A stretch of DNA of 64,000 bases from Endotrypanum monterogeii (lineage: Eukaryota > Euglenozoa > Kinetoplastea > Trypanosomatida > Trypanosomatidae). A model generated the notes under the pieces. The model made no database searches and was not told the origin of the DNA. It worked only from the letters and a program-made list of their open reading frames with translations. The stretch covers positions 412,769 through 476,768 of the forward strand of contig CM007316.1 in NCBI GenBank assembly GCA_000333855.2, written 5' to 3'. Shown one piece after another: positions 51,101 to 61,749 of this stretch. Made by a program: the position numbers and the translations under genes. Position 1 is the stretch's first letter, and every line of letters starts with the position of its first letter.

Positions 51101-51116
51101 TTTATTTTTCTTCCAG
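51101..51116 (+). promoter_or_regulatory. Predicted trans-splice acceptor (gene at 51668)
   Basis: A T-rich tract ends in TTCCAG with AG at 51115-51116. It would give a long 551-nt 5' UTR; the CT repeat at 51271 may drive an alternative site closer to the gene. Confidence 0.5.
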
Positions 51117-51270
51117 ACAAGTGGACAAATTTCCACGAGAAACGCTATCACATTTCTTCTTCGCCTTTTTTCCATCCTTGAGCGGTTCTGTTTTTCGAGG
51201 CTGTTTTCCGTTTCCTTGTGGCCACCTATTTCATTCAAACGGTTCCACGACTGTTTTTACCCAACGCGGT

Positions 51271-51271
51271 T

Positions 51272-51325
<54 letters not shown>
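51271..51325 (+). repeat. Compound (CT)n(GT)n microsatellite
   Basis: About 10 CT units pass directly into about 16 GT units. Confidence 0.95.
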
Positions 51326-51326
<1 letters not shown>

Positions 51327-51667
51327 ACGCGTACATTTGCCTCTCTCTGGGTGGGGCTGGCGAGGCTGCAAGGGTCGCTGAACCATTTACAAGTCACAGT
51401 GGCACTCTCTCATCATAAGTACATATATGTGTTCTCAACAATTTGTTGTCACAAGCGTGCGCCGAGAACAGGGGCAAAAGGAGGGGCTGCGCTACTAAGC
51501 GGTCTGTGCGCCCCAGTACCTGCAAAATAGAACATTGTCTCCTACCGCAACGGCGGTGGTGGTGGTGGTGGGGGTACATATCGACAGACGTGGTCCTCGG
51601 AGACTCGCCTAACAGGCAAGCCTTCACGCTTCAAACTTGATATCATCGCACTATCGACTTTAGTGGC

Positions 51668-54082
51668 ATGACCGACATCATCAACAGCACAGCGGGGAGG
51701 GCCTTCAGAGGTCGCCAACGGTCACAACATGAAGTGCAGACAGAGGCATCATTTGTGCCTGGTTGCAGCACACTCGAGTATACCTATGATCCTCTGGCAA
51801 GCGAACAGTTTCAAAATCTCGTGGCCCTGCGGCAGATGATTCAGTCCTGTCTCACCCTCGTTGCCGGTGATGTCTACGACGTCGTGAGCTTCAAGGATAT
51901 CCTCTTCGAGTTGGAAAATGAACTGCCCTCCTCGCTGCCCGTCACGGATATGCTGCTCCTCTCCTCACGGCTGTTTCGAAGAACCGCTGAGCTCGGCCGG
52001 CTACTCAGTTGCTTTTTTGGTGTCGTGTTCGCGGATGACCGTACCGATGAACATTTTCGATTTGCAGAGGTCCGTCTTCTTCAACGCGAGCTCCGTGAGC
52101 TCAAAAAACAGCTGAGTTCGTCGGAGGAGGAGAGGACGCAGCTGAAAGAATTGCTAGATAATGTGGGGCAGGTTGCATACGATCACGGAAAAGCAGTCGA
52201 TCTGCTCGAGACGCAGAACAAAGTCCTCAAGAAGCAAAGCACGGCCCTAGAGGAACAGATGGCTGTGCTTTTTCACCAAGTCAACACAGGCTTGGAGGGA
52301 CACTGCAAAAGTGCGTATAACCAGGTGACGGGGGAGATGAAGGTGCAGGAAAGTCTCAACCCCGCGCGTATCACATTCCGGCAAACCATGGACAGTCTCA
52401 GTGAGCAACTCCGAGGCTCACGGGGTCTTATCACGGATGTTCGGGGAGTTCTTATGCGATGCAGTCAAGGGAGACGGACAGGGGAGGCTTATATGGCAGT
52501 CGAGCCAAGTGTGCGCTTTAAACTGGGAATGCTCGAATCAAACTTCCAGCAGCTTATGGGTCGCTTCACCGCCGTGAAGGACACCGTCGTGGAAACAGCT
52601 CAGGAGCTCATGGGTGCATTACAAGAACGCAAAAAGATTCTCTACCTCTCCTTCCAGCATATTCGACTGTACGACCTCCATAATGCAAAACTTCGAAATG
52701 CCCGCGCCATCCTTTCGCAGTTACTGCTGCACACCTCTGAAGTTGTACGACGTGTACGCGTCACCTTTCCCAACAGAAACATCACCACTGTGGACCAATT
52801 CGGTAATATACGCACAGAACGCTGGAAGGGTGGGCACACGCTGGCTGCACTGCGCAACTACAATTTGACAGAGCAAAATCGAACAGGCGGCAGTGAGACA
52901 CCAGAGGCTGTCCGCAACAGCGTCCAGAGACCTGGTAGTATGTCTTCGGCAATTACCAGTTTGCAACCTACCGGGCCAGAGTCGCAGGCTTTGGCGACGG
53001 ACATCGAGTCGGCTGCGCGTGAGAAGGAGGCACTACGCACTTCCGCAGCGGTCCTCCCTATGCTCTCAGTCGTGCGGTCTCATCCAACAAGCGCTTCTGG
53101 CTTTCCATCCCAAGGTCATCGTGCTTCAATAGCAGTCGCCCGCAACAGCATAAGATTGCCTCAGAGACGAGATTCAACCACCCCCTTTCTTGCCACAGGA
53201 GGAGCCCTCGCCGAACCTGTAATAGTAGACAACGATGAAGCCATCGTGTTGCCCTTTGAGTCGATTCCGGCGTTTCTTGATCTTATGACCCATATTGGTG
53301 AAAGCATGGAGGAGCTACAAAACGTTCTGGCACTTGATGATGAGATGGGAGCCTTCCTCAAAATACTAACCCTTTCAGCCTCCACGACCCCCCGTGCAGA
53401 CGAGCACGAGATCGCTGGCGGCCTCACAGACTGTGTCTCGACGATGGAGCGGCGCGAATACAATTTCGAAATGGCTCTGCTACCTACCGGTGGTCGCCCT
53501 GGTGGGCAACGTTCCGGTGCAGCGTCCGCCGCCTCCTTTGGGGATAACTTTTTAGGACAGGAAATGTCCTCCCGCTCGTTCTCCATGCCAAGGGCAGGGA
53601 GTCCAAGCTCGCCGTTGGAGGGACGTGGCGGGGCCCATATCGAGAACGCATCTTCAGAGGCTGCGATGGCGCGCCAAGCGGTGCTGCTGCAGAGGCAACA
53701 AAAACAAATGGCCAAAATGCAAGAGGAATTCACCTCGAAGATCGGTTTTCTGCGTCAGGTTTACGAGGCCCGCATCGGCGATTTGGAGGTGCGAGAAGCG
53801 AATGTGAGTAAAAAACTAGGTCAACCCTGGGCAGCGCCCGCGCAGCGCGGCATAACAGAAAACGGCAACGGTCGGTCAACCTCTGAAAATATGAGAGCTG
53901 AAGAAGGACGACGAGGGGCGTCTGGCCAAGGTGAAAGAGAGAAGCTGGTGAAGCTGCGAAAAGACTGGTACCAATCGAAACGAAAAATGCAACCAAATCG
54001 GAAGCTCCGTGACGCCACAATTGAACAGTTGCACCCCATGGAGGACGAGGAGGAGAATGGAGAAGACGGCGATCCTGCGTGA
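51668..54082 (+). CDS. Coiled-coil protein, unrecognised
   Basis: The 804-residue protein has a predicted coiled coil near residues 131-200 (LLQRELRELKKQL, LLETQNKVLKKQS) and a second, Gln-rich one near 666-718 (RQQKQMAKMQEEFTSK). Between them is a helical region (about 230-360) and a Ser/Gly-rich disordered stretch (about 390-520). The tail is charged, with a basic patch (SKRKMQPNRKLRD) followed by an acidic end. Such proteins in trypanosomatids are often cytoskeletal or flagellar, but no specific family is recognised. The ATG at 51668 is the first in frame. Confidence 0.8.
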   Translation: MTDIINSTAGRAFRGRQRSQHEVQTEASFVPGCSTLEYTYDPLASEQFQNLVALRQMIQSCLTLVAGDVYDVVSFKDILFELENELPSSLPVTDMLLLSSRLFRRTAELGRLLSCFFGVVFADDRTDEHFRFAEVRLLQRELRELKKQLSSSEEERTQLKELLDNVGQVAYDHGKAVDLLETQNKVLKKQSTALEEQMAVLFHQVNTGLEGHCKSAYNQVTGEMKVQESLNPARITFRQTMDSLSEQLRGSRGLITDVRGVLMRCSQGRRTGEAYMAVEPSVRFKLGMLESNFQQLMGRFTAVKDTVVETAQELMGALQERKKILYLSFQHIRLYDLHNAKLRNARAILSQLLLHTSEVVRRVRVTFPNRNITTVDQFGNIRTERWKGGHTLAALRNYNLTEQNRTGGSETPEAVRNSVQRPGSMSSAITSLQPTGPESQALATDIESAAREKEALRTSAAVLPMLSVVRSHPTSASGFPSQGHRASIAVARNSIRLPQRRDSTTPFLATGGALAEPVIVDNDEAIVLPFESIPAFLDLMTHIGESMEELQNVLALDDEMGAFLKILTLSASTTPRADEHEIAGGLTDCVSTMERREYNFEMALLPTGGRPGGQRSGAASAASFGDNFLGQEMSSRSFSMPRAGSPSSPLEGRGGAHIENASSEAAMARQAVLLQRQQKQMAKMQEEFTSKIGFLRQVYEARIGDLEVREANVSKKLGQPWAAPAQRGITENGNGRSTSENMRAEEGRRGASGQGEREKLVKLRKDWYQSKRKMQPNRKLRDATIEQLHPMEDEEENGEDGDPA

Positions 54083-54496
54083 TGAGCCGGCATATTGGAT
54101 CCAAGCGAGCTGCTCACCTCCACCCTAGGGTTTTTTTCGCAGCCATGTTCTCCAGGAAAGCGACGGCCGCAGGGGAGAAGGGCGAATACATTTCTATTGC
54201 TGCATCGGAGGTGTCAAGTAGTTGGTGCCACCGCCAACCAACAAGGCGAGGCGGGTCAACCTCGTGATATGTGGCTTAGCACACAGTCTGGGCTTAACCA
54301 CAACAATTTTGGAATTCATGTATATACGTAGTGGCGGTCGTATGGGGGGAGGTCATGGCTCCCAGCGGAGGTTAATAAAATATGTTCCCTCCTCCTCTCG
54401 AGACAGCGATGTTTTTTTGAAAGAGATTTCTGGGAGCTATTGGCGATGTGCTTGCCACTGCATGAATGAAGGCCATGCCTCCTGCATCAACACAGA

Positions 54497-54522
54497 ATAT
54501 ATATATATATATATATATATAT
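54497..54522 (+). repeat. (AT)n microsatellite
   Basis: Thirteen AT units in the 3' region of the coiled-coil protein gene. Confidence 0.95.
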
Positions 54523-55429
54523 TTCTGTGTACGTCGCTCAGACACATGCACTGGCAGGGTTTGAGGAGTCATACCTGACCTAGGTGCTGAGGCGAGAGGA
54601 GAGGAGAAGGGAGGGAAGGGGGGGGAGAGAGGAAGCGGTGCGAAGCTAAAGATGAATAAAGTGACCTCCTTAGCTTACCCCTGGAACTTGCAGGAGTCAC
54701 TAATTTGCGCCTCATCCAAACAAAAAAGGACTCCTGCATTGATCACAAAAGCTATCGGAACAACTGTGATCAGTTAACCCTCACTGGCAGCCAGTAGCTT
54801 TGATCCCCCCCCTCCCTTGCTTGTAATCAACTCTGCGTCTCAGAGTACGTATGGAGGTAGAAAAAAATGTTATTGGACGGTCGCATTTTTTTCCCTGTGA
54901 AATACGTTTAGCGTTTCCCTTCCCCACCCTCTCCTCGCTCCCTTATGCTGAACACCAAGACTAATGTTTTTTTTTTTCCCAACCATACAGTCCCGCACTC
55001 GCATTGAGGGGAGAAAAAAAATGCAAATACATTACATGATGCTCACTTCAACCTCCTCCTCCTTCCCCCTCTTCCTGCTCCCTCACGCACGAATCTTCTG
55101 TCCTGCAGGTGCTTTTGCTCTATTACACTCTCTGGGACGTGGGCATCATCGGGCTCTCTTCTCCCTTTTGACATCGATCACAACTCCGGCCCTCCCCCTC
55201 CCCCCCCCCCCCACCACACAAAAAAAAAAATACTGGACCACTTTAGTGTGCTTTGTTTAAGCGCATTTCAAAGGTGTGTGGATTTTTTTGCTGTGCAGTC
55301 TAGCCTCTTTTGAGTTGCAACAACGCGACACCTGAAGTATACACCCGCCTGGACTGTTTGGACGAACTCAACCCTCCCTGGACGCGCGACGCTATTTTAT
55401 TAATTTTGCGCCTGCCCTCCCACACACAA

Positions 55430-55450
55430 CGCGCTTTGTTTCGTCTCTAG
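55430..55450 (+). promoter_or_regulatory. Predicted trans-splice acceptor (ArfGAP)
   Basis: A T-rich stretch ends in CTCTAG with AG at 55449-55450, leaving a 14-nt 5' UTR. Confidence 0.7.
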
Positions 55451-55464
55451 TTTTCCCTGTGTCC

Positions 55465-56670
55465 ATGTTTCGTTCCACCTATGTCAATCCTGAGGATGAG
55501 CGGGTATTTCAGGCTATCGTCGCCAAGGACCCCGAGTGTAACCAGTGCTTCGAGTGTGGAGCCCCTTCCCCGCAGTGGTGCGATGTGATGCATGGTACAT
55601 TTATTTGCATGAGTTGCAGCGGCCAACACCGTGGGCTTGGCGTCCATCTCTCCTTCGTCCGCAGCTCTACTATGGATGGCTGGATGAACTGGAAGCCTGA
55701 GAAGCTCCGTCAGATGGAGTGCGGCGGCAATCGCCGTGCACGACTCTACTTTGAGGCACATGGCGTTCCCAAAACACCTTTAAAGGCTCGCTACGAGTCA
55801 CTCCCAGCCTTACGCTACGCTGACATACTTGCCTCCGAGGCACTCAACAAACCATTCAATGAGGCAGCCTGGCAACCCCCCGAGTGGTACGCACGCCTCA
55901 AGAATCCCCAGAGCACCCTAGGCTCCTCGCCGACGTCGGCATACGTCCAGGCGGATCCGAATCGCTTCACCGGTTTGGGTGCGAATGGGCAATCGCACGG
56001 AGGTGCATCTAACAGCGGCGGTGGCAGCGACTGGTACTCCGCACTGTACAGCGGCTGGAGTGCTGTCTCCCAGAAGACGGCGGAGCTGGCCCAGCACGCC
56101 ACTGAAGCAGTCCAAGGCACTGACATTGAGGGGGTTCGAAACACTCTAAAGCACAAGTGGGCTGGCGTTTCATCCACAGTTGCAACGTACGCCACCGATC
56201 TGCAGCAGCTTTTAGCGGAGGCTGGTAGCGATAGGGATGGTGATGTCCCCGGTGGCGTAAACGAGGGACTAGCCCAGTTGCTTAAAAACGCGCGGCAAGC
56301 TCAAATGGATAGCGGAGTAGGCGTCGGTGCGGAAAATCAGGGTCGATACAGCCACCTCGAAGGCCGTAGCGGAAACGACATACATTCACACGCAGCGGTG
56401 CAGGCGACTCGGGTTACGGGTACCTTGTCAACATCCTCTCCTGTTTATCAGGGTAGGGTTGTCTTATCAAGCATGCCCGCCCCTTCCCCGACGGGCAAAG
56501 ACAATACTTCTTCCCCAGCTATCGGAATCTCACCAGGAGGCACGGCTTCTAGTATTGGTCTCCTTGGGACTGGGTCAAGGTCGAATCACCCTACAAACCC
56601 GCTCGGCAACAGTGACGCAAGAGCACCCCGTGTTGATCCGAGGACACCCATAGAAGATGATGAGTGGTAG
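55465..56670 (+). CDS. ADP-ribosylation factor GTPase-activating protein (ArfGAP1/Gcs1-like)
   Basis: The 401-residue protein begins with an ArfGAP zinc-finger domain (about residues 8-120), with the CX2CX16CX2C finger at Cys28, Cys31, Cys48 and Cys51 and the catalytic arginine finger Arg56 in CSGQHRGLG. It should stimulate GTP hydrolysis by Arf, controlling coat release in Golgi and vesicle traffic. The region around residues 190-260 ([20 protein letters not shown]) resembles the amphipathic, curvature-sensing region of ArfGAP1/Gcs1. The remainder is Ser/Gly-rich and disordered, ending in an acidic tripeptide before Trp. The ATG at 55465 lies 14 nt after a clear acceptor; the frame upstream begins only at a GTG. 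Confidence 0.95.
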   Translation: MFRSTYVNPEDERVFQAIVAKDPECNQCFECGAPSPQWCDVMHGTFICMSCSGQHRGLGVHLSFVRSSTMDGWMNWKPEKLRQMECGGNRRARLYFEAHGVPKTPLKARYESLPALRYADILASEALNKPFNEAAWQPPEWYARLKNPQSTLGSSPTSAYVQADPNRFTGLGANGQSHGGASNSGGGSDWYSALYSGWSAVSQKTAELAQHATEAVQGTDIEGVRNTLKHKWAGVSSTVATYATDLQQLLAEAGSDRDGDVPGGVNEGLAQLLKNARQAQMDSGVGVGAENQGRYSHLEGRSGNDIHSHAAVQATRVTGTLSTSSPVYQGRVVLSSMPAPSPTGKDNTSSPAIGISPGGTASSIGLLGTGSRSNHPTNPLGNSDARAPRVDPRTPIEDDEW

Positions 56671-56888
56671 TCGGTGAAGGAGATTGGTATCCTTGGAGAA
56701 GCCTGGTAATTTTCATTTGTGTTGTTTTGCTGCACAACTCATGGGCTTGGTCAGACGTGTTCACACACGTACAATTCGTCGCTCTCGTGGGGTTTATATA
56801 TTCATGATTTTTTTTGTTGTTTTTCGAGGCTCTGGATCTTAAAGTGCCGCCATGCTCTACTGGTGTATTGCTTTTTCTTTGTGTAGTC

Positions 56889-56890
<2 letters not shown>

Positions 56891-56921
<31 letters not shown>
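56891..56921 (+). repeat. (GT)n microsatellite
   Basis: About 15 GT units about 220 nt after the ArfGAP stop codon. Confidence 0.95.
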
Positions 56922-56923
<2 letters not shown>

Positions 56924-57559
56924 GGGGGGGCGGGCAAGGTAAGCACAAATGGCACGCGCTCACGTAGTGAGAGATAAAAAAGAGGAGCGGCGGTCGGGTT
57001 TTGAGGATTCATTCTGTCCTATGTAGTGAAACTTGTCCTCGGCTTTGCCTTGGGGAATACAGCGCTGACAGCGTGTCTTTTCAGATAAACTAACCTCAAG
57101 TACCACTGTATAAAATTATCGAACTCGTGGTGGAGCGAGTCGTCATGGTATGCTGCAGGACACCTGAAGGATACCTCATCACCCTCACGTGATCATCAAA
57201 TCAGGAATCACGTATGCGCTTGAATTCAAACATCGAATCAACTGTTTTTTTTTTTTTGTTGTTGTTATTGGGGTGAGACCGCGGCTTATGTACGAAAAAA
57301 GTCACGCATCTTTTTGGAGAGCTTCTATTCAGAGTTGTTCGGGGGAGGAAAGGGGGAAAAAAATACAACACCTTCACACACGTAGATAGACAGAGACACA
57401 CACTGCTGAACCGAAAGAAAATTACAGGAGACACCAAAAGTGCTGCAGTCTCATCCCACCCTTTTTTTCTTCTGTTGAGGTGTGCGCTGTTGTCCTATTG
57501 CTGATGTGATCGCGATTAATGCGGCGCATCACATTTGGCAGCGCCTGGTGGTCAGTACT

Positions 57560-57632
57560 GCTTTTCCTTTCTTCTTGTCGCCGGCGCGCTATGCTTCTCT
57601 ATCAATCACCTGGCTCCACCGTTTATTGTGAG
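57560..57632 (+). promoter_or_regulatory. Predicted trans-splice acceptor (BBS9)
   Basis: A C/T tract (57560-57582) is followed by its first AG at 57631-57632, giving a 38-nt 5' UTR free of upstream ATGs. An alternative tract with AG at 57478-57479 would include two upstream ATGs of a long overlapping ORF. Confidence 0.5.
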
Positions 57633-57670
57633 ACACCTCTTCTCTGGTCGGGAGAAGCGAAAAACGTAAG

Positions 57671-60391
57671 ATGGGCTCGCTCTTCCAGTTGCGAGATTTT
57701 TGGTACACCTCATTTTCAGGGGAGGAATTCAGCCCCACTGGAATCACTGTCGTTGATTCAGATGTCGACCAGCACAGGAAGATAATTGTGATAGGGTCCT
57801 TCCAAGGGATCCTGCGCATTTTAGGTCCCAGCACCTCCCAGGGTATGATGCGGCCTGGCGATCTCCTCTTGGAAAAGAAATATGAGGAACCCATTCTGCA
57901 GGTGGAGTACGGCCCTTTTCGTCCGATACGGTCGGCGGGTTCCCCCAACTTGCTGGCTGTGCTGTTTTCGCGCACCCTCATGTTCCTCGAGATGACTGCG
58001 CAAGGCGGTATTACACACGAGTTGAACCCGAACAATGGTGATCCTAGCGACATGAGAGGGCCTCCAAAGCCACCGACCCTGGGGGATCTTGACGCTTTTT
58101 ATCTGCTCACGGTCCAAAGTCAAGTGCACCTCGAATCTACCGCCTACAACTTATCGTGCGGCTGTTTCGGCAATAGTGATTACCAAATGAGCTGCGTCCA
58201 GTCGATGGACGGCCTCTTCACCATAGTGGACTACACCGGCGTTCTCTACCGCACCTTTTTACCTCCTCATCAGTTTTTGATTCCAGGACCGATTCATTAC
58301 AACCCGCATCGTGATGCCTTTCTCACATGCAACTCGTCTATGTTTCTGTTGAGCTACAGCTACAGTTCTATAGTGGTGAACAGTACAACAGAAAGTGTAG
58401 CAACAACAACCGCGACAAGTCCCGGGCCAGCAAGTCGCTCGTCGAACCTGGGACCGGTATGGTCATTCAATCTGGGCGAGGATGCAGTCGATATCGCAGT
58501 GTGTCGTGTCACCCGTGGCCTGCCCAATGATGATGTGGATATTGTTGTACTTTGCACCTCCACATTGTACATCCTCGGCGATGGGGGTGAGCCACGCGTG
58601 AGGCGTCGCATGGACTTAGAAGCGTTGTCGATGTGTGTGTACCCGCTGCCAAACACCCCCTACAACAATCTGCTTGTTGGCACAATCAACGGGCTTGTAC
58701 AAGTCCACTCAGATACTGAGCTCCAGTGGAGTGCTGCGGTCGCTGGGGGTACAGCGCCGTTACACCTGTCGGTCGCATCGCTGTGCGGTGTGAGGGGTAT
58801 GATTCTAAGTCTGTCCGTGGATGGAAACCTCTCCATCAACTACCTCGGAACTGATCCTGCTGATCAACGTCCCAAATCACTCGATGCCAACTCATTCTCG
58901 TACACTAGTATCGTCCAGGATTTGAAGCATTGGGAGAAGCTCATTCAGCAGTACGTTGGCGATTCAGCGACTGATGCAAAAGATGACAGCATTGACGACA
59001 CCCTCGCGATCCCCGGAGTTCCGCAGAGACGGACGGATGCCCCGAACAGAAATTCGCAAGGTGACGCTAACGCCGAGGAGAAGGTTGTGGCGTCAGTCAC
59101 CACGGTCACGGCAACGCCAAGCTCTGGGGCGGCTGTTGGCGCCATGACGCTTTCCATCTACAGCCATTTTTCCAGTGTCAACCCCACTGACAACAGTGCT
59201 GAGCTCACTGTCACACTGCAAGCCCTTCAGAAAGACGTTGCGGATGTTTGTCTCGTTCTGCAGCCAGTACCACCGCTGGTAGTAACGCCGACCCAGCACA
59301 TTATTGATCAAATGACGGCTGGCATCAGTCTCCAGCGCACCTTTCAAGTCAGTGCGGTGGTGGACAAGGACTTGATTATTCCGTCGTCACTGGAGGTGGT
59401 GGTGGTGGCGGTGTACCGTGACCAGCAACGTCAGTACGAGACAGCAGAGCATATCGCACTGGCGCCGTTCTCATTGGTGGCACGTCCCGTTCCTCCCATG
59501 AAGAACACAGCCTTTTCGCTGCAGCTGAACACAGATCACAGCCCACCGCCTTTGCTTACTGAAATGTTTCCAGATATGGCCGTCTTTGGCAACGTGGCGG
59601 AAAACATCCTCTCGCTGAACTACCTCAACGGCGGCGATGTCACGGTGCTCGTCTCAAGGAACGCGGCCCGCTTCAAGTTTCAGGGATCCACCCTGGAGGG
59701 ACTGTGGCTTCTGGCCAGTGAGGTCAAGCGACGCATGCGACTTCACTGCGGCGGCACGACAGAACTGAAATTTGAGATCCCCAATGATCTGCCGGTTCCC
59801 GACTTTCTCGCAATAGTCGACACGCACTGGGAGATTGGGAAAGAGGTGGTGGCCGCCTCCAACAAGCTCGACGAGGCTGCAGCTCTATTTCGTGCAGTGG
59901 AGAAGCGATTACTGGCACGCTTTCGTGACCGGAGCCCAGCAGACGCGACAGCGATAGAGGTGCTCTTTCAGGAAAGTTACACACTACTCCAGGAAAAGGC
60001 AGATGCGACAGAGCGAGCAAAAACGCGACTGCGAAAGGCCTCAGCTATGTTGAACTGCTGCGCGCAGCTTCTCTGGTTCTGCCTGGAAGTGAAGTCCCCA
60101 TCCTTGGCCCGTAACGATGTGGCGTCTCTGTCCTCCCTGTTCCGCTGCCCAGTCTCAGATGAAATAGACGCCGGCTGGGAGGAGGTTACGGAGGCGGTGC
60201 TATCCAAGATGCTGGACGGTAAGACAAAACATCATCGCAAAAATACCGTGGGTGGTTCATCGAACACCTCGAGCTTGAAAATGTACTTGGGCACTTTAAT
60301 TGACCTTGTCCAGTCTGGACAGAGCCTGTGCACTGCTCTAGATGACGCCGCGGCGGTTCCACGCTCCGGCGCAAGAAACGCGATACCGTAG
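57671..60391 (+). CDS. BBS9: BBSome subunit BBS9 (PTHB1)
   Basis: The 906-residue protein matches Bardet-Biedl syndrome 9 protein from end to end. It starts like PTHB1 (SLFQLRDFW), with an N-terminal beta-propeller (about residues 1-400; IIVIGSFQGILRIL, LAVLFSRTLMF, LLVGTINGLVQVHSD). A gap-rich acidic linker (about 430-495) follows, then the GAE-like beta domain (about 490-610), a platform domain (about 620-760) and a helical hairpin (about 770-890; RAVEKRLLARFRDR, AQLLWFCLEVK, GWEEVTEAVLSKML). Length is close to human PTHB1 (887). BBS9 is a structural core subunit of the BBSome, which moves membrane proteins in and out of cilia and flagella. The ATG at 57671 fits the conserved N-terminus. 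Confidence 0.94.
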   Translation: MGSLFQLRDFWYTSFSGEEFSPTGITVVDSDVDQHRKIIVIGSFQGILRILGPSTSQGMMRPGDLLLEKKYEEPILQVEYGPFRPIRSAGSPNLLAVLFSRTLMFLEMTAQGGITHELNPNNGDPSDMRGPPKPPTLGDLDAFYLLTVQSQVHLESTAYNLSCGCFGNSDYQMSCVQSMDGLFTIVDYTGVLYRTFLPPHQFLIPGPIHYNPHRDAFLTCNSSMFLLSYSYSSIVVNSTTESVATTTATSPGPASRSSNLGPVWSFNLGEDAVDIAVCRVTRGLPNDDVDIVVLCTSTLYILGDGGEPRVRRRMDLEALSMCVYPLPNTPYNNLLVGTINGLVQVHSDTELQWSAAVAGGTAPLHLSVASLCGVRGMILSLSVDGNLSINYLGTDPADQRPKSLDANSFSYTSIVQDLKHWEKLIQQYVGDSATDAKDDSIDDTLAIPGVPQRRTDAPNRNSQGDANAEEKVVASVTTVTATPSSGAAVGAMTLSIYSHFSSVNPTDNSAELTVTLQALQKDVADVCLVLQPVPPLVVTPTQHIIDQMTAGISLQRTFQVSAVVDKDLIIPSSLEVVVVAVYRDQQRQYETAEHIALAPFSLVARPVPPMKNTAFSLQLNTDHSPPPLLTEMFPDMAVFGNVAENILSLNYLNGGDVTVLVSRNAARFKFQGSTLEGLWLLASEVKRRMRLHCGGTTELKFEIPNDLPVPDFLAIVDTHWEIGKEVVAASNKLDEAAALFRAVEKRLLARFRDRSPADATAIEVLFQESYTLLQEKADATERAKTRLRKASAMLNCCAQLLWFCLEVKSPSLARNDVASLSSLFRCPVSDEIDAGWEEVTEAVLSKMLDGKTKHHRKNTVGGSSNTSSLKMYLGTLIDLVQSGQSLCTALDDAAAVPRSGARNAIP

Positions 60392-61749
60392 AAGACGGTA
60401 ACCCACACAGGCTTTGTTGGCGTTAGCGTGGTGTAAGGAAAATGTCACATTTTGAACATCTCGCCTGTCCGCTTCTCTGCGGCCACCTCCCCCGCCTTCG
60501 CTCCATCGACCCTGGCCGCCTTGCGGTTTTGGTAGTTAGCTAGTGGATAGGCGGAGAACTAGGACGGACCTCGCACGCCCTATAGAGAGGTCTGATGTCG
60601 GCCACGTGAATGTGGTCGAGTGTGATTGTTGACGCAGAAGAAAAAAAAAAGTGAGGGTTCATGCCTCTGCATACCGCCCTTGTCACTTTGTATCGTCGTC
60701 GTCGCCTTGACATCCAACGGCCAACTTCCTGTTCTTACGTTCACTTGCTTTTCGCACATACACACACACATCTCGACGGTTTCTATGCCTGTTGGGAGCG
60801 GGTGTGAAGGAAGTCGTATCTGCGCGTTGTGGAGGTGTTTCTTCTTAAACGGCGCGACAGAACTGTACTCCCTCTTGTGTTTGTTCGTACGAGAAGTTTG
60901 GAGGGTAGGGAGGGATAGCAGCACGTCAGATGGAAACGGGATGTAGTGCTTCTCTTGAGGTGCACCTTTTGACCCACGCACGTTCCGGGCGTGATGTATT
61001 CAATGGCAGCCTTGCCGAATGAGCGGTTAGCGCATGCGGATCTATTGCCAACAACTTTACCGTGCCTCTTCACTCTTGACCAACAAAGAAAAAAAAATGT
61101 AAACATATATATATATATAAATTATATACATACACCCCTGATGCGCGATGTCCTCATGGCGCTACTCAGCGGACCTATCGTTTTGCGCATATATGTGTTG
61201 TGTAGGTTTGCTTAGCGGAACTCTGCAACACCACGGATACAGTACACCGCGGATGGAATAAAAGCTCTCGTGCCCTCTTTAGAGCTGCAAGTCCCACAAA
61301 AATCCACTGAACCTGCACGGCCTCTTCTGTTTCCGATCTTAAGGAACTGTAATTTGGAACGCGACTCCTACCCCTTTTTATCCTTTTTTTTTTCTCAAAT
61401 GGAAAGGTGGAGTTCATTTCCGGTGAATGCTGGACTCTGTGTTCGTGTCTCAGTGCTGGTGCGACGAGGTTTGATTTCTTTTCCGGTTCGTAGTAAGTGC
61501 AATATATATATATTAACGAGTGGGCATGTAGTTGTACAGAGGAGAGGATTTTGTTTTCAAAAAGCTTGTGATATTTTTATACAGTGCGAGTGGTGTTCTT
61601 TTGGTGGTAGAGAAGAGAAGAGAGAACATCCGCTGGAAGGGAGCCGTTGCGCCCCTGTTGAATACGTCTCCTCCCCCTCCTCCTCCTGCCGTTTGAACCC
61701 TTCGACCCCCTCCCCCTGCTTTTTGTTTTTGGTGTGCACCCCAGTCCAG
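60392..61749. other. 1.4-kb spacer
   Basis: No gene is supported. It has an A-run near 60641, a short TA tract near 61105-61120, T-runs near 61382-61392 and a C/T-rich tract leading into the protease acceptor. The protease frame is open for 160 codons upstream of 61750, but mainly through spacer sequence. Confidence 0.6.
61665..61744 (+). promoter_or_regulatory. Predicted trans-splice acceptor (ubiquitin protease)
   Basis: A long C/T-rich region ends in CCCCAG with AG at 61743-61744, five bases before the ATG; another AG directly abuts the ATG (61748-61749). Confidence 0.65.

Larger units (their letters stand above)
50337..51667. other. 1.3-kb spacer
   Basis: No gene is supported. It contains T-runs near 50463 and 50474, a strong acceptor-like tract ending at 51116, and a compound CT/GT repeat at 51271-51325 that could itself act as a polypyrimidine tract, with its first downstream AG near 51362. 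Confidence 0.55.
54083..55464. other. 1.4-kb spacer
   Basis: No gene is supported. It holds (AT)n at 54497-54522, G-rich purine stretches near 54595-54640, T- and A-runs, and the ArfGAP acceptor. Confidence 0.6.
56671..57670. other. 1.0-kb spacer
   Basis: No separate gene is supported. It has (GT)n at 56891-56921, a T-run near 57244-57257, and an 88-codon ORF starting at ATG 57519 that overlaps the BBS9 start in another frame; the predicted acceptor at 57631-57632 would exclude that ORF's start. Confidence 0.6.

Noticed and set aside
61270..61749. N-terminal extension of the ubiquitin protease by up to 160 residues
   Set aside because: It begins without an ATG, crosses T-runs and C/T tracts, and lies before the predicted acceptor; the ATG at 61399 precedes any AG after its own T-tract.
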